A stretch of DNA of 50,988 nucleotides from Branchiostoma floridae (GCF_000003815.2 NC_049988.1:20711176-20762163); one strand, 5' to 3'; shown: positions 22,901-35,400, counted from the first letter of the stretch. Translations and numbers: made by a program. The notes: generated from the sequence alone by a model not told the origin.

Positions 22901-25900
22901 CTTTGAGCACGTTCTGTCGAAGATGCGGCGGAAGACAATCCAATTGTGCTTGTCTGCTCTGGAGATGTAGTAGCCACTGTGGTCTCAAACAGAGTTGATG
23001 TAGCGGTGCTTCGCTCAGTGGTTGCCGGCACTGTACGAAAGGTGGTTCTTTGCGTGGTGCTACTTTCTTCTGTCGATGTAGATTCTGCAGGCGTTGTCGT
23101 TGAGACTGAAGTTCCTTGGCTGCTTGTGGTCGTTTTCATGCCGTATGTTGTGGCCGTGGACGGATGTCCCGTGGTCTGCGATACGGTGGTATGACCTTCC
23201 GACGTGCCAAGGATTGTGCTTGTAGCACTGGGTGTTGTAGACGTGGCGGAAGACGATTCAAACGTGCTTGGCCGCTCCGTTGTTGTGGTCTCTGCCAAGG
23301 TTGAGGTCAAAGTGCTTTGCTCAGTTGTCACCGCCAGAGTAGGAACTGTCGTTCTTTGCGCGGTTGTGCTTTTGTCCACCGTTGTGGATCCAGCAAGCGT
23401 TGTCGTGGCGGAAGACGATTCAAATGTGCTAGCTCTCTCCGTTGTTGTACTAGCCACGGTGGTCTCTGCCAAGGTTGAGGTCAAAGTGCTTTGCTCTGTC
23501 GTTACCGGCAGTGTAGGAACTGTGGTTCTTTCTGCAGTTGTACCTTGGTCCACCGCTGTAGATTCAGAAAACGTTGTCGAATGGACGGACGTACTTGATC
23601 TGCTGCTTGTGGAGCTTAGTTCAACTGTGGTGCCTGCTGAAGTATATCCTGTCGACTGTCCAGTTGAATACCCTTCAGAAGTGCTGACAAGTGTACTTTG
23701 AGCACGTTCTGTCGAAGATGCGGCGGAAGACAATCCAATTGTGCTTGTCTGCTCTGGAGATGTAGTAGCCACTGTGGTCTCAAACAGAGTTGATGTAGCG
23801 GTGCTTCGCTCAGTGGTTGCCGGCACTGTACGAAAGGTGGTTCTTTGCGTGGTGCTACTTTCTTCTGTCGATGTAGATTCTGCAGGCGTTGTCGTTGAGA
23901 CTGAAGTTCCTTGGCTGCTTGTGGTCGTTTTCATGCCGTATGTTGTGGCCGTGGACGGATGTCCCGTGGTCTGCGATACGGTGGTATGACCTTCCGACGT
24001 GCCAAGGATTGTGCTTGTAGCACTGGGTGTTGTAGACGTGGCGGAAGACGATTCAAACGTGCTTGGCCGCTCCGTTGTTGTGGTCTCTGCCAAGGTTGAG
24101 GTCAAAGTGCTTTGCTCAGTTGTTACCGCCAGAGTAGGAACTGTCGTTCTTTGCGCGGTTGTGCTTTTGTCCACCGTTGTGGATCCAGCAAGCGTTGTCG
24201 TGGCGGAAGACGATTCAAATGTGCTAGCTCTCTCCGTTGTTGTAGTAGCCACGGTGGTCTCTGCCAAGGTTGAGGTCAAAGTGCTTTGCTCAGTTGTTAC
24301 CGCCAGAGTAGGAACTGTCGTTCTTTGCGCGGTTGTGCTTTTGTCCACCGTTGTGGATCCAGCAAGCGTTGTCGTGGCGGAAGACGATTCAAATGTGCTA
24401 GCTCTCTCCGTTGTTGTACTAGCCACGGTGGTCTCTGCCAAGGTTGAGGTCAAAGTGCTTTGCTCTGTCGTTACCGGCAGTGTAGGAACTGTGGTTCTTT
24501 CTGCAGTTGTACCTTGGTCCACCGCTGTAGATTCAGAAAACGTTGTCGAATGGACGGACGTACTTGATCTGCTGCTTGTGGAGCTTAGTTCAACTGTGGT
24601 GCCTGCTGAAGTATATCCTGTCGACTGTCCAGTTGAATACCCTTCAGAAGTGCTGACAAGTGTACTTTGAGCACGTTCTGTCGAAGATGCGGCGGAAGAC
24701 AATCCAATTGTGCTTGTCTGCTCTGGAGATGTAGTAGCCACTGTGGTCTCAAACAGAGTTGATGTAGCGGTGCTTCGCTCAGTGGTTGCCGGCACTGTAC
24801 GAAAGGTGGTTCTTTGCGTGGTGCTACTTTCTTCTGTCGATGTAGATTCTGCAGGCGTTGTCGTTGAGACTGAAGTTCCTTGGCTGCTTGTGGTCGTTTT
24901 CATGCCGTATGTTGTGGCCGTGGACGGATGTCCCGTGGTCTGCGATACGGTGGTATGACCTTCCGACGTGCCAAGGATTGTGCTTGTAGCACTGGGTGTT
25001 GTAGACGTGGCGGAAGACGATTCAAACGTGCTTGGCCGCTCCGTTGTTGTGGTCTCTGCCAAGGTTGAGGTCAAAGTGCTTTGCTCAGTTGTTACCGCCA
25101 GAGTAGGAACTGTCGTTCTTTGCGCGGTTGTGCTTTTGTCCACCGTTGTGGATCCAGCAAGCGTTGTCGTGGCGGAAGACGATTCAAATGTGCTAGCTCT
25201 CTCCGTTGTTGTACTAGCCACGGTGGTCTCTGCCAAGGTTGAGGTCAAAGTGCTTTGCTCTGTCGTTACCGGCAGTGTAGGAACTGTGGTTCTTTCTGCA
25301 GTTGTACCTTGGTCCACCGCTGTAGATTCAGAAAACGTTGTCGAATGGACGGACGTACTTGATCTGCTGCTTGTGGAGCTTAGTTCAACTGTGGTGCCTG
25401 CTGAAGTATATCCTGTCGACTGTCCAGTTGAATACCCTTCAGAAGTGCTGACAAGTGTACTTTGAGCACGTTCTGTCGAAGATGCGGCGGAAGACAATCC
25501 AATTGTGCTTGTCTGCTCTGGAGATGTAGTAGCCACTGTGGTCTCAAACAGAGTTGATGTAGCGGTGCTTCGCTCAGTGGTTGCCGGCACTGTACGAAAG
25601 GTGGTTCTTTGCGTGGTGCTACTTTCTTCTGTCGATGTAGATTCTGCAGGCGTTGTCGTTGAGACTGAAGTTCCTTGGCTGCTTGTGGTCGTTTTCATGC
25701 CGTATGTTGTGGCCGTGGACGGATGTCCCGTGGTCTGCGATACGGTGGTATGACCTTCCGACGTGCCAAGGATTGTGCTTGTAGCACTGGGTGTTGTAGA
25801 CGTGGCGGAAGACGATTCAAACGTGCTTGGCCGCTCCGTTGTTGTGGTCTCTGCCAAGGTTGAGGTCAAAGTGCTTTGCTCAGTTGTTACCGCCAGAGTA

Positions 25901-27855
25901 GGAACTGTCGTTCTTTGCGCGGTTGTGCTTTTGTCCACCGTTGTGGATCCAGCAAGCGTTGTCGTGGCGGAAGACGATTCAAATGTGCTAGCTCTCTCCG
26001 TTGTTGTACTAGCCACGGTGGTCTCTGCCAAGGTTGAGGTCAAAGTGCTTTGCTCTGTCGTTACCGGCAGTGTAGGAACTGTGGTTCCTTCTGCAGTTGT
26101 ACCTTGGTCCACCGCTGTAGATTCAGAAAACGTTGTCGAATGGACGGACGTACTTGATCTGCTGCTTGTGGAGCTTAGTTCAACTGTGGTGCCTGCTGAA
26201 GTATATCCTGTCGACTGTCCAGTTGAATACCCTTCAGAAGTGCTGACAAGTGTACTTTGAGCACGTTCTGTCGAAGATGCGGCGGAAGACAATCCAATTG
26301 TGCTTGTCTGCTCTGGAGATGTAGTAGCCACTGTGGTCTCAAACAGAGTTGATGTAGCGGTGCTTCGCTCAGTGGTTGCCGGCACTGTACGAAAGGTGGT
26401 TCTTTGCGTGGTGCTACTTTCTTCTGTCGATGTAGATTCTGCAGGCGTTGTCGTTGAGACTGAAGTTCCTTGGCTGCTTGTGGTCGTTTTCATGCCGTAT
26501 GTTGTGGCCGTGGACGGATGTCCCGTGGTCTGCGATACGGTGGTATGACCTTCCGACGTGCCAAGGATTGTGCTTGTAGCACTGGGTGTTGTAGACGTGG
26601 CGGAAGACGATTCAAACGTGCTTGGCCGCTCCGTTGTTGTGGTCTCTGCCAAGGTTGAGGTCAAAGTGCTTTGCTCAGTTGTTACCGCCAGAGTAGGAAC
26701 TGTCGTTCTTTGCGCGGTTGTGCTTTTGTCCACCGTTGTGGATCCAGCAAGCGTTGTCGTGGCGGAAGACGATTCAAATGTGCTAGCTCTCTCCGTTGTT
26801 GTACTAGCCACGGTGGTCTCTGCCAAGGTTGAGGTCAAAGTGCTTTGCTCAGTTGTTACCGCCAGAGTAGGAACTGTCGTTCTTTGCGCGGTTGTGCTTT
26901 TGTCCACCGTTGTGGATCCAGCAAGCGTTGTCGTGGCGGAAGACGATTCAAATGTGCTAGCTCTCTCCGTTGTTGTACTAGCCACGGTGGTCTCTGCCAA
27001 GGTTGAGGTCAAAGTGCTTTGCTCTGTCGTTACCGGCAGTGTAGGAACTGTGGTTCTTTCTGCAGTTGTACCTTGGTCCACCGCTGTAGATTCAGAAAAC
27101 GTTGTCGAATGGACGGACGTACTTGATCTGCTGCTTGTGGAGCTTAGTTCAACTGTGGTGCCTGCTGAAGTATATCCTGTCGACTGTCCAGTTGAATACC
27201 CTTCAGAAGTGCTGACAAGTGTACTTTGAGCACGTTCTGTCGAAGATGCGGCGGAAGACAATCCAATTGTGCTTGTCTGCTCTGGAGATGTAGTAGCCAC
27301 TGTGGTCTCAAACAGAGTTGATGTAGCGGTGCTTCGCTCAGTGGTTGCCGGCACTGTACGAAAGGTGGTTCTTTGCGTGGTGCTACTTTCTTCTGTCGAT
27401 GTAGATTCTGCAGGCGTTGTCGTTGAGACTGAAGTTCCTTGGCTGCTTGTGGTCGTTTTCATGCCGTATGTTGTGGCCGTGGACGGATGTCCCGTGGTCT
27501 GCGATACGGTGGTATGACCTTCCGACGTGCCAAGGATTGTGCTTGTAGCACTGGGTGTTGTAGACGTGGCGGAAGACGATTCAAACGTGCTTGGCCGCTC
27601 CGTTGTTGTGGTCTCTGCCAAGGTTGAGGTCAAAGTGCTTTGCTCAGTTGTTACCGCCAGAGTAGGAACTGTCGTTCTTTGCGCGGTTGTGCTTTTGTCC
27701 ACCGTTGTGGATCCAGCAAGCGTTGTCGTGGCGGAAGACGATTCAAATGTGCTAGCTCTCTCCGTTGTTGTACTAGCCACGGTGGTCTCTGCCAAGGTTG
27801 AGGATCAAAGAGCTTTGCTCAGTCATAACCGGCAGTGTAGGAACTGTGGTTCTTT
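16217..27855 (-). CDS. Giant Thr/Ser-rich mucin-like protein (both ends in gaps)
   Basis: Two minus-strand exons: upstream exon from gap edge 27855 to 21207, downstream exon 19992 to gap edge 16217. The donor (ACAACAG/GTGTGT, phase 1) and acceptor (TTTTTCGGACAG/AG) join in frame as ...TVPTT-E-RRNTETLILTTS. Together they give about 3,470 residues, roughly half Thr and Ser with scattered Pro and no Cys seen. Typical blocks are TTEQSTLTSTLAETTVAS and TTFRTVPATTERSTATSTL. This is the profile of a mucin PTS domain, heavily O-glycosylated, secreted or on the cell surface. No signal peptide, von Willebrand, cysteine-knot or membrane segment is visible, so secreted versus membrane form is undecided. 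One extra base near 27803, 50 bp from the gap, breaks the frame and is probably an assembly-edge error. Confidence 0.8.
19993..21206 (-). other. Mucin intron (1.2 kb)
   Basis: GT donor at 21206/21205 and AG acceptor at 19994/19993. It is AT-rich, with no repeat-unit sequence. It contains an inverted pair (GTACTTACTTTGCTTA at about 20498 and its complement at about 20600) that could form a stem with an 85-nt loop. Confidence 0.7.
21300..27855 (-). repeat. Homogenised 795-bp coding tandem array, 8 copies
   Basis: Identical landmarks recur at 21526, 22321, 23116, 23911, 24880, 25675, 26470 and 27439: five intervals of 795 bp and two of 969 bp. The long ones carry one extra 174-bp (58-residue) module at about 24207-24380 and 26766-26939. 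I noticed only four base differences among the copies (near 22711, 23328, 24247 and 26091); two are silent. 795 and 174 are both multiples of three, so copy-number change keeps frame. Confidence 0.9.
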
Positions 27856-27955
27856 NNNNNNNNNNNNNNNNNNNNNNNNNNNNNNNNNNNNNNNNNNNNN
27901 NNNNNNNNNNNNNNNNNNNNNNNNNNNNNNNNNNNNNNNNNNNNNNNNNNNNNNN
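27856..27955. other. Assembly gap (100 N)
   Basis: Exactly 100 N at the 5' side of the mucin array. The sequence beyond it is non-mucin, so the array's true upstream length and first exons are unknown. Confidence 0.99.
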
Positions 27956-30801
27956 AATGTATAGATTGGATGTCAAGACTGCACGCACCAGTATTGTTAA
28001 ACTTTTTAAAAAATTAAAGCTCAAAATTCATCATCATCTGAATATCATAGATAAGCTCAAACATTATAAATAGGGTTGATTATCTTGATTATTCCAAAAA
28101 GGGGACACTCCTGAAAAATGTTAGATTATCACAATTCTTCATTTCAGTACTTTACTTAACTGCCTATCTACCCCTGTCTAACCCCATAACAAACACAAAC
28201 CTGGTACCAATAGTAAGAAGCTAACCTAGCACGCTCAAAAGATAAACTCCAACTTAAAGTTTAAGCCATCCTACAACCTCATTGCTGCGTCACTCGATTG
28301 CTGTACACATTGTACCATCAAAACCTGGTTGATCTTTTTTCTTCCATCATTTTAATTGAAGACATGATTCTTTATCCATGTTATATAATTCTATGATGTA
28401 TGACCTAATAAGAGTCCCATAAGTATGACACAGCAGTAATAAAGGTGATGCATCACAGTACATTTACATGTTGTAGATACAGCAGCCAGAATTTAGCTTC
28501 TGGCGGGATCTTTTTCATGATCTGATTTTTTAATTTTCTGACACCTTTTGAAAGGGCACACAGGGATGATGTTACCTTTCATAATCTGGATTTTTGTTTA
28601 AGAACCAAACATTGGATTTACAAATGCAGCTAATCCCTGAGGTATACACACTTGAAACATCCAGGTGTTCAACATATCCAAACATGTTGTAGAAAGGCCT
28701 TGGTCACACAATTCTATTAATTTGGCATTCTTATGAGACCTGGGGGAATTTTGAAGTTACAAAATGTAACTACAAGCAAAACAGCACATCTGGACAATAA
28801 GTAAGACTGACAAGGTACAAATTAAAATGGAAGACAAATTAATCTCTTAAGAACCCAGGGAAACCCCTTACAAAATGACGACAAACGATTGCTGCCTCTC
28901 ACATATCAAAATAGACTGATTTCCCACACCTCTGCATGAAATCCAAAAAGGTTAATAGCATTCCCTTAACATCAGTCTATAAAAGCCAATCTATACTGTA
29001 AACTAGACTGAAGGCACAATGTAATAACCACAAAGCTCATAATACATCACAGAGGATTTCTTCAAGGTCAGTTTGTGACGTAGTCCTAACAAGCATGGTA
29101 CGAAGGCAATCTCAGTGGGAATATGGCTTAGTACATTGATACAATGCAATAAATAGTAGATACTTCTTGTGACAGGTTCTGTGATCCCCAATTTGCCTCA
29201 GAGCTTCCCTTCAGACTCAAAGATTCTTCTTCTGATAGATAATGAATAAAGATTTAAGTTCTTATTACATGTACATTGGTATTGCTTGTGTTTAGAGATA
29301 TATGATTGTATAGGCACCTAGCAGTGTGTTATAGCACAAGTCTGATTACAATGCAATATGATATACATTCTACATGTAAATTATAGTTGGATACAGGGCT
29401 GTCTCCAGCTTAAGATTTTTTTTCTGTCCGATTAATTGCTTGGGAGCACGTCTTGTTAATTTGCTCTATTAAATCTGTCATTTTAAGCCTAGGAAAAATA
29501 CATTTTAATCAATCTTGTGTCAAAACTTTCAAGAGGGTCCGAAAGCTGAATTCTCATAGTCTCTCCTGTTATCTCTCATTTTCAAAGAGTTTTCATCCAT
29601 TTCACCCAAGCACAGTTATGATAATTAGTTTTCCATCTTTATTGTGACCCAGATCAAGCAGAAACAGACCTCAAGCAGGGGTACCCTGTTAAAAACACAA
29701 ATTCCTGTTATTCCTAATTTTCCCAAAGCTTGGGAAACCTATTTGATTTTCTATCTGTTACTGTTAGTGTAACCCTGATCAAGAAGAAACATACCTCAAG
29801 CTGAGATACATAAGAAAGTGTCACTGATCTCTCCTGTTATTTCTATATGCTTTCCATCAAAAGCCTAGTTAGTTTTCTATCCATCAGTGCAACCCTGATA
29901 AAGGAGAAACAGATCTGCAGTGGAATGGGAAGCTGCGTGTCCATCGCCCGAGGACAGACTTAAAAGGTTAAGTGCGTCACTGTCATGGAGCTAACGGGAA
30001 CCACTTATCTCAGCGCACTATTCATCTCTCCTAAACAAACCCAATTTTCAGGTTGGAGGAACAGCATCATGCCCAGCTAAAGCCTGCTCAGGGACAGACC
30101 ATTGCACAGCAATGGGGGGGGGGGTATTTAAGGTTGGGAAGTACTCTCTATACCAGGTAGTCTGAGGTCAAGTTTTGTGAAGGTTGCGAGAAGTTTCCCT
30201 CATCTTCCTCTTTTACAATGGCAGATCAGAGAGAGCATATTGTAATAAACTGGGGGGTGGGGGGGGTGGGGGGGCAATTGAAGTAAAAAGCATACTAATG
30301 TCTTGTAAAAGTATATTTAGAACTGAAGTAGAGAGGACTACCAACTATTCCATTACAAAATTTGCTGTCAGAATTCTTCCACACACAAAAAAGTAGTACT
30401 AAAGCATTTGAAGGGTGACATAAACTACAAACAATGATAGCTATTGCCCTAGTTAGACAACATTCCTGAATGACTTCTAAATGACTTCTTTAACTCTCTT
30501 CCCTTTTATCACACCATAAAAAGTCCCACTTATCATTAGCCAACCAGCAATGGGTATGGGGCATCCCTAGATAGCAGTAGCACAACTCTATCTTTTTATA
30601 CATAAAGCTTTTAGCCTAGTTACAGAACTTTCCTAAATGACTGACTTTTATATCTTCCCTCCATGGCATGATGAGAAGTCCCCTACATCATTAGGTGGCC
30701 AGTAATGGCTATTGGGTGTGCCTACAGGTGGGCACAGATTGTTCATCATCAGTATTTACTGCATCCAGCTGCTCCTACTGCGGACATGTCAACCTAGCCG
30801 A

Positions 30802-30913
30802 CAGCAAGGACAAAACCTACTCACACTTCTGTGTGTGTTCAAAGTCAATCTGGCCATCAGCAAGGACAAAACCTACTCACACTTCTGTGAGTGTTCAAAA
30901 TTTTCTTTAACAA
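30802..30913. repeat. 56-bp tandem duplication
   Basis: CAGCAAGGACAAAACCTACT with the following CACACTTCTGTG-GTGTTCAAA occurs at 30802 and again at 30858. Confidence 0.8.
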
Positions 30914-31798
30914 TTCCTTTTCTTACCCCCCATTCAACTAGGATGGCGCTCTTGTCACACTCTCTCTGCGACCCAAGATTTGACGTATCACTCAACGAAT
31001 TGAATGTATACAAAAGAAATGAATCTTTTTACACGTTTTTATTCGTGTGTTTTGTTGACTTATCAGTCACACTTTTACGTTTCGTATGATATACCCAGTG
31101 TGAAATTGTAGGCTACACATATCCTATTTAGGTCGCAGCGAGAGCGCAGCGCAATCGCCGTCAAGCGGAAAGGGGTCTTAGATACAGAAATTTTTCTATG
31201 AGACCAATCATTTGGAAGTCCATATCTTGAATTTATATCTTGACGTTTCCAGGTTCTGGAGGTCAAACTAGAATTCTACACAGAGAAACCCAAACTTGCC
31301 ATTGAGAAAGTTTTGAACACAATGGTTTGTCATAAAAGTTTCAAGGCTAGGAGATTCCTCGCCATTGATCAGACTAAATGCGTAATGCATCAAAATCAAT
31401 ATAATATTAGGAAAAGACAAAAAGACAGTAACTTGACTTTCCCTTTGATTAGTTGGACAATGGTCCGTACACTGCTTATTGATTTTCCATTCTGGAAGTT
31501 TTCTTGCTTGGTTTATAGTTGAATACAGCTCCAAAATGGCTTTATATATAAAACACAGACAGTGAACAACTCCCGTGGGCACAATACAGGCTGGTAAGGG
31601 CTGAAGTATAGCTTTGAAAATCATCTATCTGACACAGTGGATAGCAGAATCAATATCAACCAAGTCCTGTCACAAAGTTAGCCATAGAGTTCAGAGAATT
31701 ATTAGAAGTTTACTGCCATATAGCACTTATTGAAAATACTGAAAGATCACATGTAGCAGTTCTTGAACATTGAATATTCAAAATCCAAGACAAGGGCT

Positions 31799-32014
31799 AA
31801 CAGTAGTTCACCTTTATCCACATGGTAAACTTTATCCGTTGTTTTCAAAAAGAAAATATTTAGGGGAATCTAGTTGACAAACGTTGGTTTGAAATTGCCA
31901 TATTTTCATAGCACTCCAGTCTGAAACAGTCGTTTGTTGACTTGATATCCCTAAATACTCCGATTTTATATACAACGGATAAGGTTACCCCACGGATAAA
32001 GGTGAACTAGCGTT
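31799..32014. mobile_element. Palindromic MITE (AACGCTAGTTCACC family), copy b
   Basis: It starts AACAGTAGTTCACCTTTATC and ends GGATAAAGGTGAACTAGCGTT. Arms as in the copies at 2568, 33819 and 42558. Confidence 0.8.
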
Positions 32015-32298
32015 AAAAGATAAGTGTTTAAACAAGCTTTTCATTGTAAGCATTCTATAGAGTCTGACACATACATACATGTACTGCACAGGTATTTGAA
32101 TCAGATAGAATTTGTCAATTACAGGACTTTGACTATATTCTGTAGTGTGTAATATATTTCAAGACAACATAATCCTCTGCCTCAGTTCACTCGAAATTGC
32201 CCCTGTAAGCGCCACTTCCCCTTGTCAAACCAACAATGACAAGTCGGCAGCACGCCTGCATAACAATTATTCAAGTGTGCGCATCTCTGCAATAATTT

Positions 32299-32398
32299 NN
32301 NNNNNNNNNNNNNNNNNNNNNNNNNNNNNNNNNNNNNNNNNNNNNNNNNNNNNNNNNNNNNNNNNNNNNNNNNNNNNNNNNNNNNNNNNNNNNNNNNN
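32299..32398. other. Assembly gap (100 N)
   Basis: Exactly 100 N. Confidence 0.99.
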
Positions 32399-32619
32399 GT
32401 AAGAAAAGCAGAAGTTGAAGAGGAAGCATTAGTAAGAGGACGGAGGGAAAGGGGGTGTGGTCAGAGATGTCTTCCTCAAGCTTTATCTTTGTTTCATCCC
32501 ATCATTATTATGAGAGGAATACCCTTTTCAATTGTGTACAAGAAAAAATCACATTCCTTATGCAATTAGATAAACCATGTATCATAAGCTCTATCTGCCC
32601 TTACATGAACCTGTACATA

Positions 32620-32765
32620 TACGAGTATACCGGATTCATTAGGACTTTAAAATGCATCTCTGTATGTTATATACGTTGACTGACCCTTGCCTCTTCCCTT
32701 ATGGCCTCAAGGAAAAGTGGCCTGCAGTCCGATTTGAGTGTTCAAAGAAACAAAAAATACATTAG
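32620..32765 (+). repeat. Dispersed repeat, probable retroposon 3' end
   Basis: TTAGGACT, CTCTGTAT and GGCCTGCAG-CCGATTTGAG words occur in the same order at 42790-42915, where they are followed by AATAAATAAAGG. Two diverged copies with A-rich tails suggest a LINE-type 3' end; the class is not established. Confidence 0.4.
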
Positions 32766-32987
32766 ACTTTGTGTTTGCATGTAGTAAAACACATTCTTAC
32801 TACCTAGTACCTTTTTTAAGAACTACCTACATTAAAAACTAACAAGTATCACTAGGAAGTCGTAAAAAACCCTACATTAATAATGAATGAAATCAATTCA
32901 TAACTCAATCAGTATCCGAGAAAAATCCCTGATGTCGTTAGCATATGGCTTGGCATCAATAACATAAGGAAGAAGATCTGTTTCTAT

Positions 32988-33407
32988 TAGGGGTGGGTAC
33001 CGGTACAGAAAATTCAGGTCCAGGTCCGGTTCAGGTCCAGAGGTCCAGGTCCAGGTCCAGACCTGAACCTGGACCTAATGCAGTATGACTCATACCAATG
33101 GTCCATTTCACTACAAAGAAATCTGTTTGGTGGAGTATTAGACTTACACTGGCGTTTTAAAATCCTACAACGCTAACTGTACCTGTACGATTGGCTGTAA
33201 AACTTGGTAGAAATTACTATAAACTCTACTCTACTTCACTCTTGTTATTTTCTTCCACCTGCAAGCGCCAAAACGTGTGAATGTCTGTTAAAATAATCTG
33301 TTAATGTTCTAATCGGTCCAACATCCGGTCCACCTGATTTTTTCAGGTCCGGTTTTTCTGGACCGATCCAATAAGAAAAACCGGTTTTGTACCGGTACCC
33401 AGCCCTA
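32988..33407. mobile_element. 420-bp hAT-like non-autonomous element
   Basis: The ends TAGGGGTGGGTACCGGTAC and GTACCGGTACCCAGCCCTA are inverted repeats (18 of 19). The flanks GTTTCTAT (32980-32987) and GTTTCTCT (33408-33415) form an 8-bp target duplication with one change, as expected for hAT. Just inside the left end is a run of GGTCCA/AGGTCC repeats. A diverged copy without clear ends is at 37996-38270. Confidence 0.75.
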
Positions 33408-33818
33408 GTTTCTCTGATTCTGTAAATTGTATTTCTAAAGTGCATTTAAGGGCACGAGCTTCATATAATATTCGTACATGTACTATGTATGATGTGCATC
33501 AAAAATTGATGTATTTATATATTGTCTAGGTCGATAGAATTTATGATAATCCACCACTACGCCATTTACGGCCGTTTTATAAGGAAAAAGCGACCAAGGC
33601 TTCGTGTATTTTATTGGCTAATAAAATATATCAACACGTGTAACCTTTGTAGATGTCAAGTGTTGGGCATACCCATAAAATTACTCTCACGGTGCCATTT
33701 AATATATAATCATAGCACGAGGTCACTGCAGGTTTATTTCTTAATTCTCAGGATTTTTAAGAAATAGTATTAGTAGTTGAAATACTATTTTGAAAACAGT
33801 GTTAGGAGAAAGTCTCAG

Positions 33819-34033
33819 TAACGCTAGTTCACCCTTATCGGGTTACCTATATCCGTTGTTTTTAAAAGTGTCTTTCTGGATATCAAGTCGATGGACGGTG
33901 GTTTAAAACTGCAATATTTAACATGTACGTATTGAAAATATTGCAGATTGAAACCAATGTCGACTTGATATCGAAAAATACCCCGTTATCAACGAATATA
34001 GGTTACCCCTCGGATAAAGGTGAACTATCGTTA
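33819..34033. mobile_element. Palindromic MITE (AACGCTAGTTCACC family), copy c
   Basis: It starts TAACGCTAGTTCACCCTTAT and ends GATAAAGGTGAACTATCGTTA. A central AAAATATTG pair flanks the loop. Confidence 0.8.
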
Positions 34034-34596
34034 CCATCGTACACACATTTCAGGAAGTGAATAGCGTCAAATGCAGACCTCTGCATTTATTAGTAATGTC
34101 ACGTGTCTACAGGTTTAGATTTTACATAAAACTGTACGAGAATCAGAATAATTGATAATTGAATTTGTGTGTCCTCATGACATAAAATTTATCCAGTGGT
34201 CATCAATCCACCATTCAGAATTTTTCAGCACATCCAGAAAAAATCTCATGACTGTTCCTTGACAGACAAAAATCAGCGAGTAAAGATTAGATACAGAAAT
34301 ACCAAAATTTGAACAAAACTCATTCAAACACCGGTCTAGGAATTGAAGGAAGAAGGAACTAGATTTGTACACAGTGATAGAAAAATTTCTGTCAAGTGGG
34401 CATTGCAATAATTAATGGGAAAAATTCTCAACTGGTAGTGGTAAATACCTTGAGAGACTTTTGACTTGATACAGAACCAAGAGACCATGTGTTTATTTAG
34501 TCATTTTTGCATGTTAAGGGTAATACCTTCTTAACTGATTTCCAAGGAAGCCCTTAAATGCAAAATCAGCAAAATAATAGACGTCAAACAAAGACA

Positions 34597-34619
34597 ACAA
34601 CAACAACAACAACAACAAG
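34597..34619. repeat. (CAA)n microsatellite
   Basis: About seven CAA units. Confidence 0.9.
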
Positions 34620-35013
34620 AGCACTGATATGCTGACAGAAACATAACATATCAATGCAATATAAGCCAGAGTATGCCACTTTGCTAGACTCTTTTCAATA
34701 AACTTCCCTATGTCAGGGTGCACTGTAACCGTAATACTACAAACCCAAGAAAGGTGACCATATGCTTTGACTCAAGATAATAACACACACGCCCCCCTCC
34801 CCCCCAGACTAGTTGGTCCACTACTACAAGACAAACCACCAAATAACACACAGAACCCACACGCGTGTGACTCAACGACAACGCCACCGGACACACGACC
34901 GTAACCATGACAACAAGCAGGGCGGACTGACCGGTTGGTGGTGGCGTTGCGGCCAGCGGTGGAGAGAGCCGGACTGGCCGGTAGAGAGTTCCATTGACCA
35001 GCTGGGACCCAGA

Positions 35014-35074
35014 CATGCCCCGCATTCCTGACGGTGGCAGGGTTTGAGTGACAGCCACTGTACAGGTCACCACC
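35014..35074. repeat. Duplicated GC-rich segment, left copy
   Basis: GACATGCCCCGCATTCCTGA and GGCAGGGTTTGAGTGACAGC recur at 35346-35392 with few changes. The sequence after the duplicated part continues GGTCACCACC here and, past a transposon, GTCACCATGG there. Confidence 0.7.
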
Positions 35075-35400
35075 ACTAAGGCCTGGGGGCTTCGTGGGGG
35101 CCATATACTACTTTGGTTTAAAAACTAATGATTATTATAATATGAAAGAGGGGCTGATAAAATCTTGAAGGGAAAATTGGAGAATATATTTTGGCGCTGT
35201 TTTTAAAATATTTTGTTTGATATTAAACAGTTAAACTCAAGAAATTAGGGGTGGATCGTAATGATATTTAGTACATGGGTAGTTGTTGGTCCAAGGGACA
35301 TACAGATAAATTGTTAGCCACCTAGCACCTTCCTTTGGAACTGCAGACATGCCCTGCATTCCTAACTGTGGCAGGGTTTGAGTGACAGCCACTGCATAAG

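Larger units (their letters stand above)
27956..32298. other. Non-coding region, no gene recognised
   Basis: AT-rich. From about 29630 to 29930 three degenerate units share ACCCTGATCAAG-AGAAACA-ACCTCAAGC words, about 110-130 bp apart. G runs lie at 30112-30124 and 30252-30275. A 56-bp tandem duplication lies at 30802-30913. Any signal-peptide exon of the mucin could be here, but none is convincing. Confidence 0.45.

Noticed and set aside
16104-27964. Many plus-strand open frames of 62-265 codons, rich in Val, Leu and Ser
   Set aside because: They are antisense shadows of the Thr/Ser repeats, recurring with the same 795-bp period. Splice-compatible frame, gene-like ends and mucin composition support only the minus strand.
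31268-31624. 118-codon minus-strand frame
   Set aside because: No recognisable motif, ordinary AT-rich composition, and a plus-strand frame overlaps it; likely chance.
34708-35104. Overlapping open frames (up to 122 codons) with a hydrophobic stretch
   Set aside because: A GC- and CpG-rich patch keeps several frames open on both strands. No splice sites or recognised motif support one of them, and part of it is a duplicated repeat.
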